Below, in pieces: positions 53,097 through 61,035 of a DNA stretch of 61,317 nt (positions are counted from its first letter, which is position 1; each line of letters opens with the position of its first letter). The notes under the pieces were generated by a model. It ran no database searches. It was not told the DNA's origin and saw only the letters and a list, made by a program, of their open reading frames with translations. Origin of the DNA: Salimicrobium album. GTDB taxonomy: Bacteria; Bacillota; Bacilli; Bacillales; Halobacillaceae. Location of the stretch: NCBI RefSeq assembly GCF_900107115.1, contig NZ_FNOS01000007.1:1-61317 (forward strand). The letters are read 5' to 3'. The position numbers and the translations under genes were made by a program.

Positions 53097-53170
53097 CTCA
53101 CGATTTTTTAAATGAACAGACACAACTCCGGCTGAGATTCATGTCAAATAGAACCAGGATGTATAACAAA

Positions 53171-53210
53171 CAATACCCCTTTTCCGAAGAGTGTCGGAAA
53201 AGGGGTATTG
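53171..53210. terminator. Bidirectional terminator between convergent genes
   Basis: A perfect 17-bp inverted repeat (CAATACCCCTTTTCCGA with TCGGAAAAGGGGTATTG, loop AGAGTG). It lies between the hydrolase (+) and the DUF3006 gene (-). The minus-strand read has a T-rich tail. Confidence 0.85.
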
Positions 53211-53257
53211 TGTATCCGGAATATAAAATGATTTGAAAAGAGGGGCTTCCCCTTTAT

Positions 53258-53503
53258 TCATTGATCATTCTTATTTTTAATCCTGGTCAATAAATCTTCT
53301 GCTTCCTGCCGGCGACTTTTTGTTTCTTCCCTTAAAGGCCGGTAGGTGTTTTTGTTTCCTGAGGTAATTTCCTCAACGATGTCCCCCTCATTTACTTCTT
53401 CGGTGAAGGAACTTACGGGCACATCTTTTTCCACCGTTTCCTCACCTTTCTTCAACAGGACGGCTATGTTTCCTTCGAAGCGGTCGATGGTGTACTTGTT
53501 CAT
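53258..53503 (-). CDS. DUF3006-family small protein
   Basis: An 81-residue protein with no signal peptide or membrane helix. The N-terminal half (YTIDRFEGNIAVLLKKGEET then DIVEEI) matches the small beta-strand DUF3006 family; the C-terminus is a charged helix (SRRQEAEDLLTRIKNKNDQ). It starts 11 bases after the stop of the SLH/MBL gene, with AGGAGC as ribosome site, so the two form a minus-strand operon. DUF3006 genes are, to my recollection, often paired with ComEC-like metallo-beta-lactamase genes. The function is unknown. Confidence 0.75.
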   Translation of the reverse strand: MNKYTIDRFEGNIAVLLKKGEETVEKDVPVSSFTEEVNEGDIVEEITSGNKNTYRPLREETKSRRQEAEDLLTRIKNKNDQ

Positions 53504-53514
53504 TATGTCAGCTC

Positions 53515-55119
53515 CTATAAAGTGATGTAAGGCTTCATTTTATTAAGCGTGGCCGCTCCTATATATTTTACGTTGTCCAGTTCCTCAATACTTTGAAAAG
53601 GACCGTTGGCGTTGCGGTAGTCGATGATATATCCGGCAATGGAAGGGCCGACTCCGTCAATCGACTGAAGTGTTTCAGCATCGGCGGTATTAACGTTGAC
53701 CGTGTCCGTGCTACCGTCGTTCTGGTTTCCGTCCGTTCTACAATTGTCCGTCCCGTCGAAAGGGGAGCCGTTCACATCGAAACTCTGACCGTCCGTCGTC
53801 ACTGTAATCGTTCCGGTATCACATGTGGAGTAAAGTTCAGCTCCGAAATTACGCATACGATTCACGACGGTTTCATCCGGATGGCCGTAGTGGTTCGGGC
53901 CGTATGACAGAATGCCGACCTCTGCATCAACCTGCTGAGCCCACGCCCGGGACGTGGAAGTGGATGCCCCGTGGTGGCCGAGCTTTAAAATCTCTGCTTC
54001 TACGTCGTATTGATCGATCATTTCCTGTTCTATCTCCGTGGAAGCATCCCCGGTGAGCATATAATCGATACTCCCGTGGGACACTTTCAGGACTATAGAA
54101 GATTCGTTATTGTCGCCAGACCCGTCTTTGGCATTCAGTACCTGAATATCGAGTATGTCATCGAAATTCAGTATTTCGCCTTCTTTCGCTTCCTGAAACG
54201 GTATGTCTTTCCGGTCGATAACATTCAGGTATTCCATGTACGTATCTGTCGTGTGGGTCTTCCCGCTGTCCAGAACTTTCTTCACGTTCACCTGTTTCAG
54301 AACGTCGATCAGACCGCCAATATGATCGGCGTCCGGATGTGTAGCGACAAGCAAGTCTATGGTGCCGACGTCTTTTTTAGCTAAGTAATCCACCACTTCT
54401 TCGCCGGCTGATTTTCTCCCGCCGTCAATTAAGATGTTTTTCCCGGAGGGGGATTCCAGCAGGATACTGTCTCCCTGCCCCACGTCGATGAAATGTGCTT
54501 GGAAATCATCAAGGGCACGGAAGTCAGGATTTATGGTAGCGGAAAGAACTTTCGCGAATTGTGCCCGAGTAATATCGCTACGGGGTTTAAAAGTACCGTC
54601 CGGAAACCCGTTTATAATATTTTGGGTGTACAAGTCCAGTATGCTCTCCGTGGCCCAGGAGACTTCTTTGGCGTCGCTTATGCCGCCTCTTTTCCCATTC
54701 CTGTCGATGCTGTAAGCGCGATCGACCATGACGGAGGCTTCCGCCCTGCTTATGTTGTCCTCAGGGCGAACTTTGTTATTGTACCCTTCTAAAATGTTCT
54801 TTTCGTAAGCTATCGCCACTTCATCGTAATAGTATCTATGGTTGTTTAAATCTGTGAAGGGAGGATCGGACTCGGGAGTCGCCTCCGGATAAAGCTCGCG
54901 TACAAGCATGACGGCGACGTCGGCTCTCGTTATCTTTTCCCCCGGTTTAAATACGTTTCCGGGATAGCCGTTGATGACCCCTTCCCCAGAAAGGTACTGG
55001 ATTTCTTTTTTGGCCCAGCTGACCTCTTCGATGTCACTGAACGAACCGGCACTTGCGGCGGGGGCGTTAAGTGAAAATAGTAGAGCAAGTAAAAAAAGCA
55101 CAGGTGAGATTTTTTTCAT
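53515..55119 (-). CDS. Secreted SLH-ComEC-like metallo-beta-lactamase-ComEA-like HhH protein
   Basis: A 534-residue modular protein. Residues 1-24 are a signal peptide (KKISPVLFLLALLFSL, AxA site). Three SLH repeats follow (about 25-202, each with a TRAD/SRAE/TRAQ motif), for binding the cell wall polymer. Residues ~205-445 are a metallo-beta-lactamase domain of the ComEC/Rec2 type: FIDVGQGDSILLE, the metal motif THPDADH, TGDAS and LGHHGASTSTS. After an Asp/Asn-rich linker, residues ~474-534 form a ComEA-type double helix-hairpin-helix (VNVNTADAETLQSIDGVGPS). It is likely a surface-bound DNA-binding nuclease. The ATG follows GGAGGG. Confidence 0.88.
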   Translation of the reverse strand: MKKISPVLFLLALLFSLNAPAASAGSFSDIEEVSWAKKEIQYLSGEGVINGYPGNVFKPGEKITRADVAVMLVRELYPEATPESDPPFTDLNNHRYYYDEVAIAYEKNILEGYNNKVRPEDNISRAEASVMVDRAYSIDRNGKRGGISDAKEVSWATESILDLYTQNIINGFPDGTFKPRSDITRAQFAKVLSATINPDFRALDDFQAHFIDVGQGDSILLESPSGKNILIDGGRKSAGEEVVDYLAKKDVGTIDLLVATHPDADHIGGLIDVLKQVNVKKVLDSGKTHTTDTYMEYLNVIDRKDIPFQEAKEGEILNFDDILDIQVLNAKDGSGDNNESSIVLKVSHGSIDYMLTGDASTEIEQEMIDQYDVEAEILKLGHHGASTSTSRAWAQQVDAEVGILSYGPNHYGHPDETVVNRMRNFGAELYSTCDTGTITVTTDGQSFDVNGSPFDGTDNCRTDGNQNDGSTDTVNVNTADAETLQSIDGVGPSIAGYIIDYRNANGPFQSIEELDNVKYIGAATLNKMKPYITL

Positions 55120-55334
55120 TTGCTTAATACCCTCCTTTTTGATTATCTCGATTATAAGATAAAATAGGAGAAATTTGTTAGAAATAGATATAATTCACTG
55201 CGTATTTTTTAATTTCTGATGTATATGACACGTCAAAAATCAATTTCTACTTGCAAAGCGGGGAGCGTCCTGTTCCGCCCATGTTTCTCTTTTATGGTAA
55301 GATAGGGTGGAGAATGCAAAAGGAGGGGCAACCG
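55120..55334. promoter_or_regulatory. Divergent promoter region
   Basis: A 215-base gap between divergent genes. On the minus strand TATAAT (55152-55147) could be the -10 for the SLH/MBL gene. On the plus strand TGGTAAGAT (55295-55303) is an extended -10 for the FAHD gene. Neither has a strong -35. Confidence 0.4.
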
Positions 55335-56168
55335 TTGAAAATCGTAACTTTCTGGAACAGAGATACATGGTCACCGGGAGTGTACACCGATGAAGGAGTA
55401 CGTGACTTCTCGGATAAAGTGAGTACCGTACCCGAACTTCTCATCTGGCTTGACCGGGATAAAGAAGCCGTACATACATATATTGCAGAGGCTCCTCTTA
55501 TCAACGAAACGACACTGGGCCCCTGCGTGGACCGTCCGGAGAAGATCATCTGCAGCGGGCTGAACTACGAGAGACATGCGGAACGCTCCGGGATGGAAGC
55601 ACCCGCCTATCCGCTTTTGTTCAATAAGTTCGCGAATGCCCTGACAGGTTCCCACACCTCTGTGGTGATTCCTGCCGACGCAAAAGAAATGGATTACGAA
55701 GCGGAACTCGCTATCGTTATCGGGAAGCAGGCGAAACACGTCAGCAAAGAGGAGGCGTTCGATTACGTAGCGGGCTACGCCCCGGCGAACGACTTGTCCG
55801 CCCGTGACCTGCAGTTCCGGACGAAGCAGTGGCTTGTCGGTAAATCACCGGACGGCTTCTGCCCGATCGGTCCATATCTCACTACCGCCGATGAAGCGGG
55901 AGATCCCGACCATCTTCAGATTCAGTGTCGGATGAACGGGGAACTTCGTCAGGATTCGAACACTTCCGATCTCATTTTTGACTGTGCTACGCTGATCAGC
56001 TACATTTCCACCTATATGACGCTCCAGCCGGGGGATGTTATTCTGACCGGTACGCCTGAGGGAGTCATTATGGAACTGGATGATAAACGATGGCTTGAGG
56101 ACGGGGATGAGGTTGAAGTATCGATCGAAGGACTCGGCACGCTGGTAAATACGATGAAGAGAGGATAA
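55335..56168 (+). CDS. Fumarylacetoacetate hydrolase (FAHD) family protein
   Basis: A 277-residue FAHD-fold enzyme. The family signatures are ICSGLNYERHAERSG, the metal-binding DYEAELAIVIGK with its acidic pair, and AGYAPANDLSARDLQ. The C-terminal GDVILTGTPEGV is standard. Members hydrolyse or decarboxylate beta-diketo acids, or isomerise products of aromatic breakdown, so the substrate cannot be named. TTG 55335 is chosen because AAAAGGAGGGG lies just upstream; the frame is open from 55251 and ATG 55314 is possible. Confidence 0.85.
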   Translation: MKIVTFWNRDTWSPGVYTDEGVRDFSDKVSTVPELLIWLDRDKEAVHTYIAEAPLINETTLGPCVDRPEKIICSGLNYERHAERSGMEAPAYPLLFNKFANALTGSHTSVVIPADAKEMDYEAELAIVIGKQAKHVSKEEAFDYVAGYAPANDLSARDLQFRTKQWLVGKSPDGFCPIGPYLTTADEAGDPDHLQIQCRMNGELRQDSNTSDLIFDCATLISYISTYMTLQPGDVILTGTPEGVIMELDDKRWLEDGDEVEVSIEGLGTLVNTMKRG

Positions 56169-56205
56169 GTTGACGGGTGCTACAGTCGTCAGCTTTTCTT
56201 TTTGT
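56168..56205 (+). terminator. Terminator-like hairpin after the FAHD gene
   Basis: GTTGACG and CGTCAGC pair (one T-G wobble) around GGTGCTACAGT, followed by TTTTCTTTTTG. Confidence 0.7.
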
Positions 56206-56243
56206 TATGCATGAACCGGATCAAAGGAAAGGAGGAGAGGGCG

Positions 56244-57641
56244 ATGGCCTGGGGGTTACGTCTTACCGTCATTTTATATGCTGTTTTACATTTTTATACT
56301 TATTTTAACCCGCAGTCCTCCCTGCTGCCGCTATTAGCCGTGACGGGAGGCGGACTGTTTTTATTCGCATTCCTCCAGTACGGCATTGTGCGCTTCAAAC
56401 TCCCGCTGCTTCTGTTCATCACTTCGCTCGTCATCACTGTCGCTTCCGACCATACGATCATGGAAAGCATGGAAGAGGGGTTTCTGACGATGCGCGGAAT
56501 CATCGGTCTCCTGATCATCATACCTTTCATAAGTATCGTCCTCAGGGAAGAGGATTATTTATCCGCAATCCTCCAGTCCGTCCCGCGAATGATCGATTCC
56601 GCCGGGAAACTGTATACCGGTCTGACGTTTTTTACACAGGTGATTGCCCATTTCCTCCTGTTCGGTGTCATCCCGATGCTTTATGAATTCGTAAGTGATT
56701 TCCTGAAAAACAGAAGCGGTGAGGGCTGGGAGCGGTTTAAGAGTACCGCCCTGCTGCGCGGCTTCGGGCTTTCCACCCTGTGGGTGATCAGCATTCCGAG
56801 CTTTATTTTTGCTGTGGAGACGATGGAGGCTAATTTATGGCTTGCGATGCTGCAGGGTTTCTTTATTGCCATGGTCGGTACCGGCATCGCCTTTCTCTTT
56901 TCGAAACGTGAAGAAAAGAAATCCGGAATTTCGATGACAGCAGGGGTGCAGGAGGAATTGAGTGAAGTTCTTCATCAAAAGATGGAGGGAAGCAGGGAGA
57001 GGACTTTCGAGTTCCTTGTTCTTTTCGCTTCTCTCTTTGGACCGATTTTCCTTCTTCATGCTATATTCGCAACCGATCTGATGGTTACCATCCCACTGGT
57101 CATCATAATATGGAGTCTGCTTTATTATATAGTGAAACGAAAAAGTGAAAAGCTCTGGCAGGAAGTGAAAAGGTTCGTAGTGGAGGATACCCCCGGAAAA
57201 GGGTATCAGCTCAGCATTATGCTCAGCGTTGGTACCCTCATTTATTCTTTGAATCAGACGGGTTTTGCCGAAAATGCCGTAGCTCTGCTTGAAGTGGTGG
57301 AGGGGCAGGTGCCGGTTATGAACTTCCTGAGTCTATTACCGTTCATTGTAGTGTTCCTCGGGTTTACGGGGCTCGGCCCTTTGACGGTAATGGTACTGGT
57401 AGCCGGTATTCTGACCAGTATCGACCTCCCTTATCCGCCTGAGCTGATTGTGCTCTCTGTCACTACAGGGAGTGTGATTTCCATTATCCTGTCTCCGATC
57501 ATCCTGCCGGCTATTGCTTTGAGCGGATCGAACGGCATCAATTCATTCCGGAACAGTATCGTATACAACTGGAAATTCTCTCTCGTCTTTTATGCCGCGG
57601 CTCAAGTTTACGTGCAGAGTGCCGCCTATTTCGTAACATAG
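56244..57641 (+). CDS. Polytopic membrane protein, probable transporter
   Basis: A 465-residue protein with roughly 11-12 hydrophobic segments spread along its length and a charged cytoplasmic stretch near 225-265 (FSKREEKKSG, VLHQKMEGSRER). Glycine/proline-rich helix breaks such as FTGLGPLTVMVLVAGI and SPIILPAIALSGSNG recall ion-transporter-type carriers, but I do not recognise the family. ATG 56244 after AAAGGAGGAGAGG is chosen over the earlier ATG 56202. It lies 16 bases before the MFS gene, so the two are probably co-transcribed. Confidence 0.7.
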   Translation: MAWGLRLTVILYAVLHFYTYFNPQSSLLPLLAVTGGGLFLFAFLQYGIVRFKLPLLLFITSLVITVASDHTIMESMEEGFLTMRGIIGLLIIIPFISIVLREEDYLSAILQSVPRMIDSAGKLYTGLTFFTQVIAHFLLFGVIPMLYEFVSDFLKNRSGEGWERFKSTALLRGFGLSTLWVISIPSFIFAVETMEANLWLAMLQGFFIAMVGTGIAFLFSKREEKKSGISMTAGVQEELSEVLHQKMEGSRERTFEFLVLFASLFGPIFLLHAIFATDLMVTIPLVIIIWSLLYYIVKRKSEKLWQEVKRFVVEDTPGKGYQLSIMLSVGTLIYSLNQTGFAENAVALLEVVEGQVPVMNFLSLLPFIVVFLGFTGLGPLTVMVLVAGILTSIDLPYPPELIVLSVTTGSVISIILSPIILPAIALSGSNGINSFRNSIVYNWKFSLVFYAAAQVYVQSAAYFVT

Positions 57642-57657
57642 TTCTGGAGGAAACATC

Positions 57658-58800
57658 ATGACAAAAATCCTGTATTTTATCATTATCGTTACATTCATGG
57701 ATACATTCGTACAGCTGCCGATCATCGCTCCTTTTGCTGTGGAGCTTGGAGCCGGGGAAGTAATGGCCGGTCTGATTGTAGGAATCTACTCCTTCTCCAA
57801 CATGTTCGGGAATATTATTGGAGGATACGGTGTGGATCGCCTCGGTCGGAAGAGGGTACTTCTGTTTGCGATGTTTTTCGTATTCTTCCTTCTTCTCGGC
57901 TATCCGCTCGTGACGACGGACGGGCAGCTGCTTGCCCTTCGCTTCGTCCACGGCTTGTTCGGAGGGATTCTCATCCCGGCATCTTTTGCCATAGTGGGGG
58001 ACCTTACCCGGCGGAGAAACGGAGAGGCTTCGATGGCTTACACGGGGGCAGCTATCGGAATTGCCGCCATTGCAGGCCCGGCGATCGGAGGGATTGTAGC
58101 AGCCCGTTCGGAAATCTACTACGTGTTCCTCTTTGTGGCGGCACTTTTTCTGATCGCTTTTTTCCTCGGCTGGAAGTTTGTTCCCGTAACCCTGCCCGAA
58201 GAGAAAAAAGAAAGCAGTGCCCGGGAAGGATTCGGAGCACTTCTGAAAAATAAAACGTTATGGCAGGCGTCAGGCGCCGCCTTCGCTCTTATGGTAAGTA
58301 ACGGGACACTCGCTTTTGCGCTTCCGTTTCAAGTGGAGAGTTTCGGTTTTCCTTCCTCTCTCGCCGGGGTGTTCTTAAGTGTTTTCGGAATTACGGCTCT
58401 CGTTATTTTTATAACTCCTCTGAACCGGGTGTACCGGGTATATTCCCCGCTTCTTCTGGCAGCGGGAGGTCTCGGCATCATCGGAGTGGCGCTGGTCGTT
58501 CTTTCGTTTACCGGCAGTGCCGTCTGGACCGTCGTGCTGATGGTTATGTACGGTATCGGCTTCGCTTTTCTTTTTCCGTCGATGAACGAGATGATCGCCC
58601 GTTCTTCCGAAGATTCGGAAAGAGGAAAAGCGTACGGTATCTTTTACGCCTTCTTCTCGCTCGGAGTAGTGGCGGGGTCTTCCGGTGCAGGGATATTGGA
58701 GAAATGGACCGGAGTACCATTTCTGATAAGCGGCAGTTTCATGATTGCAGTCGGAGTGGTGCTGGTAGTCAGCGGGAAGGCTCCCCGCCGCTCTTTCTGA
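57658..58800 (+). CDS. MFS transporter
   Basis: A 380-residue major facilitator with about 12 helices. Motif A between helices 2 and 3 reads GGYGVDRLGRKRVLL, and LRFVHGLFGGILIPASFAIVGD follows. It is probably a drug or metabolite exporter; the substrate is unknown. GGAGG precedes the ATG. It is the second gene of the transporter pair that replaces ybaK-cwlD of B. subtilis. Confidence 0.85.
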   Translation: MTKILYFIIIVTFMDTFVQLPIIAPFAVELGAGEVMAGLIVGIYSFSNMFGNIIGGYGVDRLGRKRVLLFAMFFVFFLLLGYPLVTTDGQLLALRFVHGLFGGILIPASFAIVGDLTRRRNGEASMAYTGAAIGIAAIAGPAIGGIVAARSEIYYVFLFVAALFLIAFFLGWKFVPVTLPEEKKESSAREGFGALLKNKTLWQASGAAFALMVSNGTLAFALPFQVESFGFPSSLAGVFLSVFGITALVIFITPLNRVYRVYSPLLLAAGGLGIIGVALVVLSFTGSAVWTVVLMVMYGIGFAFLFPSMNEMIARSSEDSERGKAYGIFYAFFSLGVVAGSSGAGILEKWTGVPFLISGSFMIAVGVVLVVSGKAPRRSF

Positions 58801-58839
58801 TTTTTTGAAAGAAAGCCCCGGAAGATATAAGCAAATTAC

Positions 58840-58867
58840 TTAGAAAGCGTTTCACATATGTTATACT
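58840..58867 (+). promoter_or_regulatory. salA promoter
   Basis: TTAGAA (58840-58845), a 16-base spacer and TATACT (58862-58867), with TG one base before the -10. A small GAAA-GCG-TTTC repeat sits in the spacer. Confidence 0.6.
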
Positions 58868-58900
58868 ACGACTAGTGATTATAAAAGGATGGTGAACGAC

Positions 58901-59956
58901 TTGGTAACAGAGGAAAGAATAAGAGAGATTCTGGAATCCATCGAGGATCCGTTTTTACATAAAACGTTCAAGGAAACAGAAGGAATACAGGAAATCAAGG
59001 TGAAGGAAGAGAAGGAACACGTCAGTGTAAAACTTCTTATCGCCAAGACGAATACCGCTGAGCAGATGGAACTGCAGCAAAGTATCGTCAATAAAATCAA
59101 GAGTGAGGGAGCCGCGACAGTCGGTCTTCGTTTCGATCAGCTCCCGGAAGAGACGCTTGAGAAGTTCCAGCCTGCAGCAGAGCAGGAAAAGGAAGCGAAC
59201 CTTCTTGGTCAGACAGGGACTAAGTTTCTTACGATCGCAAGCGGGAAAGGCGGCGTAGGTAAATCCACGGTAACAGTGAACCTGGCGATTGCACTGGCCC
59301 GTCTCGGTAAAAAAGTCGGTATCATCGATGCAGACATCTATGGCTTCAGTGTACCGGACATGATGGGCGTGGAAAAACGCCCGGTCGTACGTGGAGAGAA
59401 GATCATTCCGGTGGAACGCTTTGATGTGAAACTCGTATCCATGGGCTTCTTCGTGGAAGATAACTCTCCTATTATCTGGCGTGGCCCGATGCTCGGTAAA
59501 ATGCTTACAAGTTTCTTCAAGGAAGTGGAGTGGGGCGATCTCGACTATCTCCTTCTCGACCTGCCGCCGGGAACAGGAGACGTGGCACTGGATGTGCACT
59601 CCATGCTGCCTACTTCAAAAGAAATAATTGTAACGACGCCTCACCCGACAGCTGCTTTCGTCGCAGCCCGTGCCGGTCAGATGGCTATTCAGACCGAGCA
59701 TGAAATCCTGGGAATTATTGAAAATATGGCTTATTTCGAAAGTAAAGAGACCGGGAATAAAGAGTTCGTCTTTGGGCGTGGCGGCGGCGTGAAGCTTGCC
59801 GAGCAGCTTAAGACAGGCGTTCTCGGCCATATTCCGCTGCAGCAGCCGTACGAAGAAGAGGATGTTTTTGCACCTTCCGTTTATCAGGAAGATCATCCGA
59901 CCGGGCTCATCTACCGGAATATTGCTGCTAAAGTTATAGACAGCTACGAAGATTAA
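58901..59956 (+). CDS. salA: Mrp/ApbC-family P-loop ATPase SalA
   Basis: A 351-residue protein (352 in B. subtilis SalA). A DUF59-like N-terminal domain (about 1-85) is followed by a ParA/MinD-type ATPase with the deviant Walker A SGKGGVGKST and DIDADIYGFSVPDMMG-type loops. In Bacillus it acts as a regulator (scoC repression); relatives carry Fe-S clusters. TTG 58901 after AAGGATGGTGA is preferred; ATG 58889 and GTG 58892 overlap that ribosome site. gerD, normally next, is missing. Confidence 0.9.
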   Translation: MVTEERIREILESIEDPFLHKTFKETEGIQEIKVKEEKEHVSVKLLIAKTNTAEQMELQQSIVNKIKSEGAATVGLRFDQLPEETLEKFQPAAEQEKEANLLGQTGTKFLTIASGKGGVGKSTVTVNLAIALARLGKKVGIIDADIYGFSVPDMMGVEKRPVVRGEKIIPVERFDVKLVSMGFFVEDNSPIIWRGPMLGKMLTSFFKEVEWGDLDYLLLDLPPGTGDVALDVHSMLPTSKEIIVTTPHPTAAFVAARAGQMAIQTEHEILGIIENMAYFESKETGNKEFVFGRGGGVKLAEQLKTGVLGHIPLQQPYEEEDVFAPSVYQEDHPTGLIYRNIAAKVIDSYED

Positions 59957-59967
59957 AGATACAGTTC

Positions 59968-60012
59968 AAAGCGTAAAGCCGGAAGACATTCCCGGCTTTA
60001 CGCTTTCTTTTT
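59968..60012 (+). terminator. Terminator after salA
   Basis: AAAGCGTAAAGCCGG and CCGGCTTTACGCTTT form a 15-bp stem with a short loop, followed by CTTTTT. Confidence 0.93.
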
Positions 60013-60119
60013 ATGAAGGAAGGATCGTAATTTTGAACATTTTGTGCCAGTAACCAAAAATCTTCCGCTTCGTGATAGAATACTTGAAGGTATGAAACAA
60101 CAGTTTAGGGGGCAGCAAT

Positions 60120-60716
60120 GTGAATTCTCGCAAATGGGTTCGGATGTTTATGACAACGCTGGCACTCGGAGGTACAGTAGTCCTTATAGCCAGCTTCTTT
60201 TTTCGGGCGGATGCTTATATGGAAGCACTGGATCCACTTCAGATAGGGGAACTGTTCGGTGTGCTCATCTTTTTCCTCGGGTACGGTCTGATATTCAGTG
60301 TAATCAGTCAAATGGGTTTTTTCGCATACTTAATGATCAATCAGTTTGCTACCGGTATGTTTCGCGGGTTCTGGCGGCCGCTGCAGGCATTTTTAATTAT
60401 TTTCACTCTGTTCGACCTTGTATATTTTCGTTACCTGGCTTCGGATGACGGGAGTATCTGGGGATATCTCGCTACGGCGATCGGCCTCCTCGTGGCGTCC
60501 TATCTGGTAGCAAAAAGGAAAGTATATGAAACGAATAAAACTGCTTTCCTTCCGGCAATGTTTTTTATGACAGTCATTACGACGGTGGAGTGGCTGCCGG
60601 GACTTTATCTTGATGACAGTGCCTATACGTGGCTGATGATTATCGGGCTTTTTATATGTAACTCTTATCAGCTTCTGTTGCTGCATCGCCTGGTCGGAAC
60701 CGCAAAAGAGGCGTAA
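60120..60716 (+). CDS. kbaA: KinB signalling pathway activator KbaA
   Basis: A 198-residue membrane protein with about six helices. The core LIFSVISQMGFFAYLMINQF and LFDLVYFRYLA match B. subtilis KbaA, which is needed for KinB input to the sporulation phosphorelay. GTG 60120 follows AGGGGGC and gives MNSRKWVRMFMTTLALGG. It is kept although gerD, cwlD and pdaB are absent around it. Its terminator overlaps the stop codon. Confidence 0.9.
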   Translation: MNSRKWVRMFMTTLALGGTVVLIASFFFRADAYMEALDPLQIGELFGVLIFFLGYGLIFSVISQMGFFAYLMINQFATGMFRGFWRPLQAFLIIFTLFDLVYFRYLASDDGSIWGYLATAIGLLVASYLVAKRKVYETNKTAFLPAMFFMTVITTVEWLPGLYLDDSAYTWLMIIGLFICNSYQLLLLHRLVGTAKEA

Positions 60717-60736
60717 CGTCTCTTTTGCGGTTTTTT
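60698..60736 (+). terminator. Terminator overlapping the kbaA stop
   Basis: AACCGCAAAAGAG and CTCTTTTGCGGTT pair around a loop that contains the kbaA stop codon; TTTTC follows. Confidence 0.93.
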
Positions 60737-60811
60737 CTCATCCTTGCCGGGATGGAAGCCTTCCATCGAAGGCTGGTGAGAAGAAATCAACAAAAAAATA
60801 TTACAAAGGTA

Positions 60812-60841
60812 TTGCGTTTTGAAATGGAACTGTGCTATATT
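60812..60841 (+). promoter_or_regulatory. rRNA operon promoter P1
   Basis: TTGCGT (60812-60817) and TATATT (60836-60841) with an 18-base spacer and TG one base before the -10. It is the first of two tandem promoters before the 16S gene. Confidence 0.65.
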
Positions 60842-60905
60842 ATTAAACGTTGTCGGGAAAGAAGAAGACAACACAATAGAAAAACGACTGAATCTAAAAA
60901 AAGTG

Positions 60906-60934
60906 TTGACTTCATCAAGTCAGGCTGATATATT
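60906..60934 (+). promoter_or_regulatory. rRNA operon promoter P2
   Basis: TTGACT (60906-60911) and TATATT (60929-60934) with a 17-base spacer, a typical Bacillus rrn P2. About 100 bases of leader follow. Confidence 0.8.
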
Positions 60935-60941
60935 AGGTTTT

Positions 60942-61035
60942 GTCGCAAAAAAGACATCGATCTTTGAAAACTGAACAATGTTTTATGCCATGCGTCAATT
61001 TTTTGAACGAATTATGATTGAGCTAATCAATCTCT
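60942..61035 (+). promoter_or_regulatory. 16S rRNA leader with the TCTTTGAAAACTGAACA element
   Basis: The leader contains TCTTTGAAAACTGAACAA (60961-60978), the conserved Bacillus rrn leader element linked to antitermination and RNase processing. No protein-coding gene is seen here. Confidence 0.7.

Noticed and set aside
58841-58854. TAGAAAGCGTTTCA before salA as a catabolite (cre) operator.
   Set aside because: Aligned on the central CG it misses four cre positions and has the wrong symmetry.
60044-60448. 134-codon frame overlapping kbaA on the + strand.
   Set aside because: kbaA in another frame is clearly homologous; this frame lacks a ribosome site and is low-quality sequence.
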